Shown here: piece by piece, positions 8,315 to 16,230 of the stretch | Position numbering within the stretch: the stretch's first letter is position 1 | How the letters are laid out: each line of letters starts with the position of its first letter | DNA from: Flavobacterium sp. | GTDB taxonomy: Bacteria > Bacteroidota > Bacteroidia > Flavobacteriales > Flavobacteriaceae | Reading direction: 5' to 3' | Length of the DNA: 39,547 nt | Assembly (NCBI RefSeq): GCF_017985075.1 | Contig: NZ_JAGNYF010000017.1 | Coordinates: 1 to 39,547, forward strand | Made by a program: the position numbers and the translations under genes | Notes under the pieces: model-generated | What the model saw: the letters and a program-made list of their open reading frames with translations, nothing else | The model's database searches: none | Told to the model about the DNA's origin: nothing

Positions 8315-8349
8315 ATAAAAAAAAACGCTCAATTGAGCGTTTTTTTTAT
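8315..8349. terminator. Bidirectional terminator between ppx and the DUF6952-like gene
   Basis: A perfect 16-nt palindrome ACGCTCAATTGAGCGT (8325-8340) flanked by a run of A on the left and T on the right, so it has a U-tract in both transcription directions. It separates two convergent genes: it begins 18 nt after the ppx stop and its T-run overlaps the stop of the minus-strand gene. Confidence 0.93.
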
Positions 8350-8603
8350 TTGTCAATAGCGCCTAAAACGCGTTTCATAAAATCATTAAGGGCTGTTTTT
8401 TTATCTTTCCCACCTTTAATCATTTTATTAACTTCAATGGCTCCATACATATTTGAAATTAACTCACCAATAACATCTAATTCTTCATCTTTTAAGGATT
8501 CTAATTCTGTTAAGTGTTCTAAAACAGCTATGGTTTCAATTATATAATCGGCATCGTTTTCTTCCACAAATTGTGTCAAGTGTTTTATTACAGGTAATTT
8601 CAT
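8346..8603 (-). CDS. Small acidic DUF6952-like protein
   Basis: An 85-residue, mostly helical, acidic protein with no signal peptide or membrane segment. I recognise it as resembling the DUF6952 family of Bacteroidota, which has no assigned function; the name is from memory and would need a profile search. It begins with KLPVIKHLTQFVEE and ends RVLGAIDK. It is downstream of and codirectional with thioredoxin and peroxiredoxin genes, which suggests a role in thiol or peroxide handling, but this is inference from neighbourhood only. The 78-nt gap before it is a word-repeat tract. Confidence 0.75.
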   Translation of the reverse strand: MKLPVIKHLTQFVEENDADYIIETIAVLEHLTELESLKDEELDVIGELISNMYGAIEVNKMIKGGKDKKTALNDFMKRVLGAIDK

Positions 8604-8681
8604 ATTTTTTTAATTGTTAGATTTTAGACATTTTAGATTTGTAGACTTTCTAATATTATAAGAAGTCTAACTCGTCTCAAT
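8604..8681. repeat. Intergenic word-repeat tract with hairpin (thioredoxin / DUF6952 gap)
   Basis: The gap is built from variants of TTAGATTTTAGAC, TTAGATTTGTAGAC and their complement AAGTCTAAC. Arms TAGACTT (8642-8648) and AAGTCTA (8663-8669) form a hairpin. It may terminate or attenuate transcription between the two minus-strand genes. Confidence 0.55.
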
Positions 8682-8990
8682 TTATAGTACTTGAGCTACT
8701 AATTCAGCTAAAACTTCCGCTTTATTTGTTTGTGTTTGATTTACTAAAACACCATTTTTAAAAGCAGCAAATGTTGGTAAATTATCTACATTGGCAAGTT
8801 TTCTTGATTCAGTAAATTGTTCTGCATCTACAACCAAAAAAGGAATGCTTTCATTTTCTGAAGCCATTTTTTTAAATTTTGGTTTCATAATGCGACAGTT
8901 TCCACACCAAGTTGCAGAAAATTGTACCAATACTACTTCATTATTAGCTACTATTTCAGCTAAATTATCTTTTTCGATTTCTTGAAACAT
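8682..8990 (-). CDS. Thioredoxin-family protein with CGNC active site
   Basis: A 102-residue single thioredoxin fold. The redox motif is WCGNCR at residues 28-33 in place of the usual WCGPC; the cis-proline loop is NLPTFAAF. The two cysteines are intact, so it should be redox active, with the altered Pro to Asn expected to shift its redox potential. No signal peptide, so cytoplasmic. It lies directly downstream of a 2-Cys peroxiredoxin gene in the same direction, which makes it a candidate reductant of that peroxiredoxin (inference). Confidence 0.9.
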   Translation of the reverse strand: MFQEIEKDNLAEIVANNEVVLVQFSATWCGNCRIMKPKFKKMASENESIPFLVVDAEQFTESRKLANVDNLPTFAAFKNGVLVNQTQTNKAEVLAELVAQVL

Positions 8991-9070
8991 AATTTCTTAA
9001 TTTTTAATTAGACAATATGTCAATGTGCCAATTATTCTCTAATTGACACATTGATAATTGACATGTTATT
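8991..9070. repeat. Intergenic word-repeat tract with long hairpin (peroxiredoxin / thioredoxin gap)
   Basis: Arms CAATGTGCCAATTA (9021-9034) and TAATTGACACATTG (9040-9053) are complementary over 14 nt except one position, with a 5-nt loop. Flanking copies of TGTCAAT and ATTGACA extend the pattern. The same words recur at 12240-12306. Confidence 0.7.
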
Positions 9071-9706
9071 TTAGTGTGAAGCTAAATAACTTGCTGTACT
9101 ATTTCTGTCAGCACTCATAGCATCTTTTCCTTCTTCCCAGTTTGCAGGACAAACTTCACCTTTAGTTTGTACGTGTGTGTACGCATCAACTAAACGTAAA
9201 TATTCGTTTACATTTCTACCTAATGGCATATCATTTACACTTTCGTGGAAAATTTTACCTGTTTCGTCAATTAAGTATGTGGCACGGAAAGTAACATTAG
9301 ATCCAGTTAATAAATAATCACCAGTTTCTTCGTTAAATTCATCTGCTACATCTAAAATATCTAAAGCGTTTGCTAAATTACGAGTTGTATCAGCTAATAA
9401 AGGATACGTAACACCTTCAATACCACCATTATTTTTTGCTGTGTTTAACCAAGCAAAGTGCACTTCGTTAGTATCGCAAGAAGCACCAATTACAATTGTG
9501 TTTCTTTTTTCAAATTCACCTAAAGCAGCTTGAAAAGCGTGTAATTCAGTTGGACAAACAAATGTAAAATCTTTTGGGTACCAAAATAAAATTACTTTTT
9601 TGTTGTTTTTTGTTGCTTCTTCTAATACGTTAATTCTTAAGTTGTCGCCCATATCTGAGATTGCGTCAACGGTAATGTTTGGGAATTGTTTTCCTACTAA
9701 TGCCAT
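9071..9706 (-). CDS. 2-Cys peroxiredoxin (AhpC/TSA family)
   Basis: A 211-residue AhpC/Prx1-type peroxiredoxin. The peroxidatic cysteine is in DFTFVCPTELHAF and the resolving cysteine in GEVCPANW near the C terminus, so it is a typical 2-Cys enzyme that reduces H2O2 and organic hydroperoxides in the cytoplasm. The length and the C-terminal tail with ADRNSTASYLASH fit the family. It has a strong consensus promoter and heads the minus-strand set peroxiredoxin, thioredoxin, DUF6952-like. AhpF is absent from the window, which fits the thioredoxin serving as reductant. Confidence 0.95.
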   Translation of the reverse strand: MALVGKQFPNITVDAISDMGDNLRINVLEEATKNNKKVILFWYPKDFTFVCPTELHAFQAALGEFEKRNTIVIGASCDTNEVHFAWLNTAKNNGGIEGVTYPLLADTTRNLANALDILDVADEFNEETGDYLLTGSNVTFRATYLIDETGKIFHESVNDMPLGRNVNEYLRLVDAYTHVQTKGEVCPANWEEGKDAMSADRNSTASYLASH

Positions 9707-9736
9707 AATTATTTATTTTATATTAATTTTCTACTG

Positions 9737-9766
9737 CAAATTTACGCCTATTTTAGAACAAAACAA
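9737..9766 (-). promoter_or_regulatory. Promoter of the peroxiredoxin gene
   Basis: On the minus strand TTG (complement of CAA 9764-9766), 19 bp spacer, TAAATTTG (complement of 9737-9744): a full consensus match. The start at about 9730 gives a leader of about 25 nt. It lies in a 183-bp divergent region with the permease promoter. Confidence 0.72.
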
Positions 9767-9855
9767 TATGTTTTGATTATATAAATTTATTTAATAATAG
9801 ATTTTGATTATTATTTTTTCATATTAATAACTGAAAACAATTACAATTTTAATTC

Positions 9856-9863
9856 TATATTTG
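9856..9863 (+). promoter_or_regulatory. -7 element of the amino acid permease promoter
   Basis: TATATTTG matches TAnnTTTG. No perfect -33 TTG is present at 19 bp; the nearest is CTG at 9831-9833 with 22 bp spacing. The implied start near 9870 supports ATG 9890 as the permease start. Confidence 0.5.
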
Positions 9864-9889
9864 CTTTGCTAACCAAAATATATAATAAA

Positions 9890-11557
9890 ATGAAAATTTT
9901 CAGAAAGAAATCAATTACAACGATATTAAAACAAGGCGGAGATGGAGAACATTCTGGTTTAAATAAAGTATTAACAGTAAGAGATTTAACTTTTTTTGGA
10001 ATAGCTGCTATTATAGGTGGCGGAACATTTAGCGCCATCGGAAATGCTTGTTTTTCAGGTGGACCTGCCGTAGTACTTTTATATATTATGTGTGCCATTG
10101 CTTGTGGTTTTACAGCAATGTGTTATGCTGAATTTGCTTCTCGTGTGCCTGTTTCCGGTAGTGCGTATACGTATGCTTACGTTTCTTTTGGTGAACTTTT
10201 CGCTTGGATTATTGGTTGGGCATTAATTATGGAGTATTCTATAGGTAATATTTATATTGCTTTTTCTTGGAGTGGTTATTTTACCAATTTATTAGAAAGT
10301 TTTGGAATTCATTTACCAGAATGGTTAACAATAAATTATAAATCAGCACACGCCGCGTTTATAGCAAGTAAAGGCGACGAAGGATTAGCTGCGTGGAAAA
10401 ACGCTCCAATGTTAGGAAATTTGAAAGTAATTTTCGATTTACCAGCAGTGGTTATTAATATCTTAATTACCTATTTGGTGTACAGAGGTACAAAAGAATC
10501 TAAAAACTTTAGCAATGCTATGGTATATATAAAGTTAGCAATAATTGTTTTGGTAATAATTGTGGGTGCTTTTTATGTAGATATCGATAATTGGACGCCT
10601 TTTATGCCAAATGGTTTTAGCGGAGTAATGGGCGGCGTTTCTGCTGTTTTCTTTGCTTATATTGGATTTGATGCGGTTTCCACTTTAGCAGAAGAAAGTA
10701 AAAATCCACAACGCGATTTACCAAAAGGTATGATTTATTCATTAGTAATTTGCACGATTGTTTTTATAGTTTTAGCGCTTGTTATCACCGGTATGGTGTC
10801 TTATGAATTATTAGGAGTTAGCGATCCATTAGCAGAAATATTTGCTTTAAAAGGCGTAAAATGGATGTTGTTTGTGGTTTCAATTGCAGCAGTTGTAGCT
10901 ATGACAAGTGTGTTATTGGTTTTTCAAATGGGACAACCAAGAATTTGGATGACGATGAGTCGTGATGGTTTAATGCCAAAACGTTTTTCAACAATTCATC
11001 CAAAATACAAAACACCGAGTTTTGCTACACTTGTAACAGGTTTAGTGGTAGGAATTCCAATCTTTTTTACTGATGAAAATTTTGTATTAGATTTTACAAG
11101 TATTGGAACTTTATTTGCGTTCGTATTAGTTTGTGGTGGCGTTTTAATGCTTTCTCCACAAAGCGAAGCCGATATCGCAGAACGCGAAACCAAAGGAAAA
11201 TTCAGAATTCCGTATGTGAATTCTAAGTTTATTTTTCCAGTATTAGTTGCTATTGCTACTATTTTAATCGTAAAATATGTGCCAAATTTTTTTACAAATC
11301 TTTTCGATTTTTCAATTGATAAATTAGCGACAAATATTCCAATGTTGGTTTTTATACTTGTTTGTATAGTAATGACAGTTTTATCTTTTACTAAAAACCT
11401 ATCCTTAATTCCATTATTAGGTTTAATTTCTTGTTGTTATTTATTAACAGGAATGGCTGTTTCTAATTGGATGTGGTTTGGCGTTTGGTTGGTTATCGGA
11501 TTGGTAATTTATTTTGCTTTCAGTTACAAAAACAGTAAACTAAATGATTCAATTTAA
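9890..11557 (+). CDS. APC-superfamily amino acid permease (cationic amino acid transporter type)
   Basis: A 555-residue inner-membrane protein with 12-14 predicted helices. It has the APC/CAT family opening LTVRDLTFFGIAAIIGGGTFSAIGN (unwound TM1 Gly motif), CYAEFASRVPVSGSAYTYAYVSFGE in TM2-3, and FFAYIGFDAVSTLAEESKNPQRDLPKGM in TM6-7, all hallmarks of the CAT/YfnA group. It probably imports an amino acid by proton symport; which one is not evident. A large hydrophilic insert of about 45 residues follows TM4 (ESFGIHLPEWL to KNAPMLGN). Start ATG 9890 is preferred because the in-frame TTG at 9866 overlaps the promoter -7 element. DUF2461 follows after 16 nt. Confidence 0.9.
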   Translation: MKIFRKKSITTILKQGGDGEHSGLNKVLTVRDLTFFGIAAIIGGGTFSAIGNACFSGGPAVVLLYIMCAIACGFTAMCYAEFASRVPVSGSAYTYAYVSFGELFAWIIGWALIMEYSIGNIYIAFSWSGYFTNLLESFGIHLPEWLTINYKSAHAAFIASKGDEGLAAWKNAPMLGNLKVIFDLPAVVINILITYLVYRGTKESKNFSNAMVYIKLAIIVLVIIVGAFYVDIDNWTPFMPNGFSGVMGGVSAVFFAYIGFDAVSTLAEESKNPQRDLPKGMIYSLVICTIVFIVLALVITGMVSYELLGVSDPLAEIFALKGVKWMLFVVSIAAVVAMTSVLLVFQMGQPRIWMTMSRDGLMPKRFSTIHPKYKTPSFATLVTGLVVGIPIFFTDENFVLDFTSIGTLFAFVLVCGGVLMLSPQSEADIAERETKGKFRIPYVNSKFIFPVLVAIATILIVKYVPNFFTNLFDFSIDKLATNIPMLVFILVCIVMTVLSFTKNLSLIPLLGLISCCYLLTGMAVSNWMWFGVWLVIGLVIYFAFSYKNSKLNDSI

Positions 11558-11573
11558 TTTATAACGCCAACTT

Positions 11574-12239
11574 ATGCTAACAAAATCAACTTTTGAATTT
11601 TTAGAGTTACTAAGCAAAAACAACAATCGCGATTGGTTTACCGAAAATAAAAAACGCTTTGAAACCGAAAATAATTTGGCAAAAGTTTTTTTTACAGAAG
11701 TCTTTACCGATTTAGAAAAGATAGATAGTTTAGAAAAAATGCAAGTGTTTAGAATTTATAGAGATGTGCGTTTTTCAAAAAACAAACTACCATATAAAAA
11801 TCATTTTTCTGTCGGATTTTCCAGAACTAAACCAATGCTTCGAGGCGGAATGTATCTCCATATTGAAAATGGCGCAAGCTTTGTTGGTGGCGGTTTTTGG
11901 GAGCCAAATAACCAAGATTTATTGCGATTTAGAAAAGAATTAGAATTGGATGCTTCTGATTTAAGAGAAATTATCGCTGATGCAACATTCAAAAAAATGT
12001 TTGGAACTTTAGAAGGTGAAGAATTAAAAACCGCTCCAAAAAATTTTGATAAAACACATCCAGATATCGATTTAATTAGAAAAAAGCAATATTTATTAAC
12101 CAGAAAATTTTCAAACAAAGAAGTGATGTCATCAAATTTTAAAGAAGAAGTAATCGCCACTTTTGCAGCGATGCGACCTTTTTTCAATTATATGAGCGAT
12201 GTGTTAACTACTGATTTAAATGGTGAGAGTCTTTATTAA
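11574..12239 (+). CDS. DUF2461 family protein
   Basis: A 221-residue protein with the DUF2461 (TIGR02453) signature: TFEFLELLSKNNNRDWFTENKKRFE at the N terminus, then VFRIYRDVRFSKNKLPYKNHFSVGFSR and GMYLHIENGASFVGGGFWEP. The molecular function of this widespread family is unknown. No signal peptide or membrane helix. It is cotranscribed with the permease (16-nt gap) and converges on mutS2 across a word-repeat tract. Confidence 0.92.
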   Translation: MLTKSTFEFLELLSKNNNRDWFTENKKRFETENNLAKVFFTEVFTDLEKIDSLEKMQVFRIYRDVRFSKNKLPYKNHFSVGFSRTKPMLRGGMYLHIENGASFVGGGFWEPNNQDLLRFRKELELDASDLREIIADATFKKMFGTLEGEELKTAPKNFDKTHPDIDLIRKKQYLLTRKFSNKEVMSSNFKEEVIATFAAMRPFFNYMSDVLTTDLNGESLY

Positions 12240-12306
12240 TGTGTCAATTTTCAATTTTTCGATGTGCCGATGAATTGACATATTGACGAAATATCAAATT
12301 GCCTCA
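12240..12306. repeat. Word-repeat tract between the convergent DUF2461 and mutS2 genes
   Basis: Contains TGTCAAT (12242-12248), complementary to ATTGACA (12274-12280), and a second ATTGAC at 12282-12287, plus GATGTGCCGATG. It uses the same words as 8991-9070. It may act as a terminator for either gene, although it has no clear T-run. Confidence 0.5.
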
Positions 12307-14472
12307 TTAACTTGGTTGTACGTATTCTAAGTCGTCTAAATTGGCTTTCGACATAAAAACACCATAGTTTACTGAAACTTTATTTTTCTCTATTTTTTCT
12401 ATGGTTCCGATGGCTTTTCCGTCTTTCATTCGGACTCTATCGCCAACTTTTAAAATAACAACAGGCTTTTCAGGTACCAATTTGGCCTTAATTTTCTTTT
12501 CTTTTTTCTCGGTACGAATTTCTTCAACCTTAACATTAACTTCAGCAATCACTTGTTTTACAACAACTTCTTTGATTTTTTTCTCTTTGGCAGAAAGTTT
12601 TTTTCGTTTCGAATTTTCAATTTCAACGACTTTTAAAAATTCGCCAATTAATGTCTTTTTGTCTTTATTATTGAAGTATTTTTCTGCAATATCATCAATT
12701 TTTTGTCCCATATAAATCAAACGCTGATTGGCGTCATACAATTCCTGATAACGTTCTAATTTATCTTGAATTTTAACATTTATGGTTTCCATTTTCTTAC
12801 TTTCCTCACGTGCCTTGCTTTCTTCTTCTTTTAATGAAACCGAAGTTTTCTCCATTTTAGAGCGTTCTTTTTGAAGCGTAGCAATGGTTTTATCAAATCG
12901 TACTTTTGTATTTTCAATTTTCTTTTTCGCACGATTAATTAATCCGTACGGAATCCCATTTTTCTGCGCTACTTCAAATGTAAACGAACTTCCTGGCTGG
13001 CCTAAATGTAATTTATACATAGGTTCCAGTGATTTTTCATCAAATAACATATTGGCATTGCTTGCAAAAGGCAATTCGCTGGCTAATATTTTTAAATTGG
13101 TGTAATGCGTAGTAATAATACCGTACGCTTCTCTGTCGTAAAATTCTTCTAAGAAAATTTCTGCTAAAGCACCTCCCAATTCTGGATCAGAACCTGTACC
13201 AAATTCGTCTATTAAAAATAAGGTTTTATCGTTACATTTTTTTAAGAAATAATTCATATTCTTTAAACGATAACTGTATGTACTTAAGTGATTCTCAATA
13301 GATTGGTTGTCGCCAATATCCGTTAAAATTCTATCAAATAAAAACGTTTCACTTCGCTCGTGAACAGGAATTAGCATTCCGCATTGCAACATCAATTGTA
13401 ATAAGCCAATAGTTTTTAAGGAAATCGTTTTTCCGCCGGCATTAGGACCTGAAATTACAATAATTCTATTCGTACTTTCTAATTCAATGGTTTGAGGAAA
13501 GGTAGGTTTGTTCTCAGCTTTATTATTTAAAAGTAAAATAGGATGGAAGGCTTCTCTAAAAAACAAGCGTTTTTCTTCATTTATTTTGGGAAGTATTCCG
13601 TTAATTCTGTTGGCATATTTTGCTTTTGCAGCAATCACATCCATATCGGAAAGAAACTCCTGATACTGAGAAATTAAAGCTGCATACGGACGAATTGTAG
13701 CGGAAAGCATACGTAATATGCGCATAATTTCTTCACGCTCTTCAAACTCTAAAACATTCAATTCTCGAGAATATTTTAACGTAGTTTCTGGTTCAATATA
13801 TGCAATACTTCCAGTCTTTGAATTCCCTAAAATAGAACCTTTTACTTTTTTTCGATACATCGCTTGAACCGCTAAAACCCTACGGTTATCAACAACGGTT
13901 TCCTTTATGTCATCTAAATAGCCTAATGAATTGAAGTGCGACAAGGCCATTCCAAAACTTTGATTTATTTTTCCTCGAACTAAATTAATACTTCGTCGAA
14001 TATTTACTAAATCGGGCGACGCATCATCTTTAATTTCACCAAATTTATTTACAATTTCTTCAATAGATTTTGAAATATAAGGCGTAAACTCAATTTGGGT
14101 AGATTTTTTATATAATTCTGGATAATAATCTGAAAATTTCTTTAAAAATTTTAAATACTCGTTGGTAGATTTACTTAAATCTAATATTTTTTTAATGGCT
14201 ACTAACTCTAAGAAACTATCTTCAATAGCTAATAGTTTTAAATCTGATGTAACCGTTTCAAAACCGTGATTTGGCAAGGCATTGTTATTACTAAAAGAAG
14301 CAACATATTCATTCGTGTACGCTAATTCTGCAAACAAAATTTCTTTGCTTTTAAATGGCTGAATCTGAAGCGCTTTTTCCATTCCAATTTCTGTATTGCA
14401 ACGGTCAGAAATCGTTTGTAAAACGGTATGAAACTCTAAATCTTTTAGTGTTTTTTCGGTTATTGTAATCAT
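12307..14472 (-). CDS. mutS2: MutS2-family ATPase lacking the Smr nuclease domain
   Basis: A 721-residue MutS2. The lever/core region covers about 1-300. The ABC-type ATPase has Walker A SGPNAGGKT (341-349), IGDNQSIENHLSTYS signature, Walker B LFLIDEFGTGSDPELGGAL (418-436) and TTHYTNLK switch (454-461). Next comes a long coiled coil (about 515-640), a Lys-rich linker and a KOW-like C-terminal segment KVGDRVRMKDGKAIGTIEKIEKNKVSV. The LDLRG-containing Smr endonuclease domain of Bacillus MutS2 (785 aa) is absent; the protein ends 15 residues after the KOW-like part. Known MutS2 roles are suppression of recombination and rescue of collided ribosomes. Without Smr it cannot cut by that route. Confidence 0.93.
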   Translation of the reverse strand: MITITEKTLKDLEFHTVLQTISDRCNTEIGMEKALQIQPFKSKEILFAELAYTNEYVASFSNNNALPNHGFETVTSDLKLLAIEDSFLELVAIKKILDLSKSTNEYLKFLKKFSDYYPELYKKSTQIEFTPYISKSIEEIVNKFGEIKDDASPDLVNIRRSINLVRGKINQSFGMALSHFNSLGYLDDIKETVVDNRRVLAVQAMYRKKVKGSILGNSKTGSIAYIEPETTLKYSRELNVLEFEEREEIMRILRMLSATIRPYAALISQYQEFLSDMDVIAAKAKYANRINGILPKINEEKRLFFREAFHPILLLNNKAENKPTFPQTIELESTNRIIVISGPNAGGKTISLKTIGLLQLMLQCGMLIPVHERSETFLFDRILTDIGDNQSIENHLSTYSYRLKNMNYFLKKCNDKTLFLIDEFGTGSDPELGGALAEIFLEEFYDREAYGIITTHYTNLKILASELPFASNANMLFDEKSLEPMYKLHLGQPGSSFTFEVAQKNGIPYGLINRAKKKIENTKVRFDKTIATLQKERSKMEKTSVSLKEEESKAREESKKMETINVKIQDKLERYQELYDANQRLIYMGQKIDDIAEKYFNNKDKKTLIGEFLKVVEIENSKRKKLSAKEKKIKEVVVKQVIAEVNVKVEEIRTEKKEKKIKAKLVPEKPVVILKVGDRVRMKDGKAIGTIEKIEKNKVSVNYGVFMSKANLDDLEYVQPS

Positions 14473-14493
14473 TTTGAAATTCTATGATGATTG

Positions 14494-14524
14494 CAAAGTT
14501 ACAAAAGATAAAGTTTTATATTTG
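14494..14524. promoter_or_regulatory. Divergent promoter elements for mutS2 and ung
   Basis: Minus strand: TAACTTTG (complement of 14494-14501) fits the -7 consensus, about 22 nt from the mutS2 start. Plus strand: TATATTTG at 14517-14524 fits -7 for ung, with TTG at 14491-14493 at the long spacing of 23 bp. The two cores overlap within 31 bp, so the genes may compete for polymerase. Confidence 0.5.
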
Positions 14525-14538
14525 TAAAAACTATAAAT

Positions 14539-15210
14539 ATGCTCTATAACAATATTGATTTATCTTGGAAATCATTTTTCAATGATGAAATTCAAAAAGA
14601 ATATTTTATAAAACTAATACAAGAAGTTGAATTTGAATATGATAGTTCTATTTGTTTTCCTCCAAAAGAGTTAATTTTTAATGCATTTGATAAATGTAAT
14701 TTGAATGATTTAAAAGTTGTTATTATTGGGCAAGATCCATATCACGGAGAAGGCGAAGCAAATGGCTTATGTTTTTCGGTAAATGACGACATTAAAATTC
14801 CACCTTCTTTAAAGAATATTTTCGCAGAAATTAATTCCGATTTTGATTCTATATTTTTACCAACGAATGGTAATTTAGAACGTTGGGCGGAACAAGGAAT
14901 TCTACTTTTAAACGCCAGTTTAACTGTGAAAAAAGATGTTGCTAATAGTCATAAACACTTAAAGTGGAACATTTTTACAGACAATGTAATTAATTACATA
15001 TCAGATAATTGTGATAATATTGTTTTTTTACTTTGGGGAAGCTTTGCACAAAAAAAAGGAATTAAAATTAACAGAGTAAAACACCTTGTTTTGGAATGCG
15101 GGCACCCATCACCGTTAAGTGCAAATAGAGGGTTTTGGTTTGGAAATAAACATTTTAGTCAAACCAATACGTATTTAAATTCTATTGAAAAAATGCCGAT
15201 TGAATGGTAG
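14539..15210 (+). CDS. ung: Uracil-DNA glycosylase, family 1
   Basis: A 223-residue family 1 UDG that removes uracil from DNA in base excision repair. The water-activating loop is VVIIGQDPYHGEGEANGLCFSV with catalytic D66. The uracil-binding and minor-groove loop is GHPSPLSANRGFWFG (188-202), and LLLNASLTV supplies the binding strand. Length is normal. The start is 15 nt after the -7 element. The gene is divergent from mutS2, grouping two DNA-maintenance genes around one promoter region. Its last 29 nt overlap the 3' end of the transglutaminase-like gene on the other strand. Confidence 0.97.
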   Translation: MLYNNIDLSWKSFFNDEIQKEYFIKLIQEVEFEYDSSICFPPKELIFNAFDKCNLNDLKVVIIGQDPYHGEGEANGLCFSVNDDIKIPPSLKNIFAEINSDFDSIFLPTNGNLERWAEQGILLLNASLTVKKDVANSHKHLKWNIFTDNVINYISDNCDNIVFLLWGSFAQKKGIKINRVKHLVLECGHPSPLSANRGFWFGNKHFSQTNTYLNSIEKMPIEW

Positions 15211-16150
15211 CATTAGGTTGTTGTAAATCTAAAATACTTAACACTTCTTCACCTAAAAAGGGGCCTCCAGGATAATGTGCGGTATAATCTAAATTTAACC
15301 AAATTTTTCCTTTTTCATCACGATGAAAATAAATCGTTCTTCCTTTAGAAATGTCTTTAAATAATTCATTACTAATTAGATACATCGCAATTTCCAATTC
15401 TTTTTCGGTGCCTAATAAGATTTCAGGGTACATATGTCTTCCTGTATGAATTAATCGCATGCTGCCTCCAATAGATTTTATAGCGGCGCACATCAAAATA
15501 GCGTGGTCATCACAATCACCTGAAAAATATAATAAACTTTCGCTACCACTTGCAAAATATTCCTGTCCTTTTGGGTCATTTACATAATTCCAACGTGAAT
15601 TTATTTCTTTAAAAACTGCAAAATATTGTATTAACTTCCTGTTAACAGCATAGTTAGGGGTTTTGGTAAAATGCGTATTTATGGCATATAAAGCAAAATT
15701 TCTAACTTTAGAATTGGCAAAATCGACACTCTTAAAAACACTACTTTTATTTGGGAAAGGTTTTAAGGTTTTTTGTTCTAAAAAGGTTTCTTCTTTTTGC
15801 ATTTTATCGCTTAAAAATATAATTTTATAAGCAGTAATTACCTGAAAAAGAGAGTAGTTACCTTGTATGGAAGCAAATACGAATGTTATGATATAAATAG
15901 TTATAGAATATAAAACTTTTTTTCTTAACCATTTTAAAATCAATAAAAATGATAGCAAAAGCAGTATAAAAACTGAAATTTTATCGTAAGGTATTTCAGC
16001 ATCAAAATAATAAATATTTTTTCTGAAATAAATAAAAACTGGAGTACTTATTAAAAAAGATAAAATTAAAAATAGGACATTTTCTCTGAACTTATTTGCG
16101 ATAAGCCAAGCTGATATTTTATCGAAAAAAGAGGTTAAAAAAAATGTCAT
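15182..16150 (-). CDS. Membrane protein with transglutaminase-like domain
   Basis: A 322-residue protein. Residues 1-115 hold three to four hydrophobic segments (about 24-41, 58-73, 80-96 and a weaker one near 100-114). The soluble part contains a transglutaminase/protease-like core: SGDCDDHAILMCAAIKSIG with Cys213, RHMYPEI with His239, and WLNLDYTAHYPGGP with an Asp. The spacing and the SGDCDD context match the transglutaminase-like cysteine peptidase fold. The substrate is unknown; it could be a peptidase or cross-linker acting at the membrane. It is monocistronic, overlapping ung tail to tail by 29 nt, and lies 80 nt downstream of the Ca3427-like gene. Confidence 0.75.
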   Translation of the reverse strand: MTFFLTSFFDKISAWLIANKFRENVLFLILSFLISTPVFIYFRKNIYYFDAEIPYDKISVFILLLLSFLLILKWLRKKVLYSITIYIITFVFASIQGNYSLFQVITAYKIIFLSDKMQKEETFLEQKTLKPFPNKSSVFKSVDFANSKVRNFALYAINTHFTKTPNYAVNRKLIQYFAVFKEINSRWNYVNDPKGQEYFASGSESLLYFSGDCDDHAILMCAAIKSIGGSMRLIHTGRHMYPEILLGTEKELEIAMYLISNELFKDISKGRTIYFHRDEKGKIWLNLDYTAHYPGGPFLGEEVLSILDLQQPNATIQSAFFQ

Positions 16151-16230
16151 TTTTAGAAATAGAGAATTTCTTATTATTTAGAATTCAAAAGTAGTTAAAA
16201 TTGAAGCAACAATATAATTTGATTTGGTTT

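Noticed and set aside
9866-9889. TTG start for the amino acid permease
   Set aside because: It overlaps the promoter region just downstream of the -7 TATATTTG; ATG 9890 gives a normal leader and protein.
12401-12715. 104-codon hydrophobic plus-strand ORF
   Set aside because: It is antisense to the Lys/Glu-rich coiled coil of mutS2; the Phe/Ser-rich product is the usual shadow of such a region.
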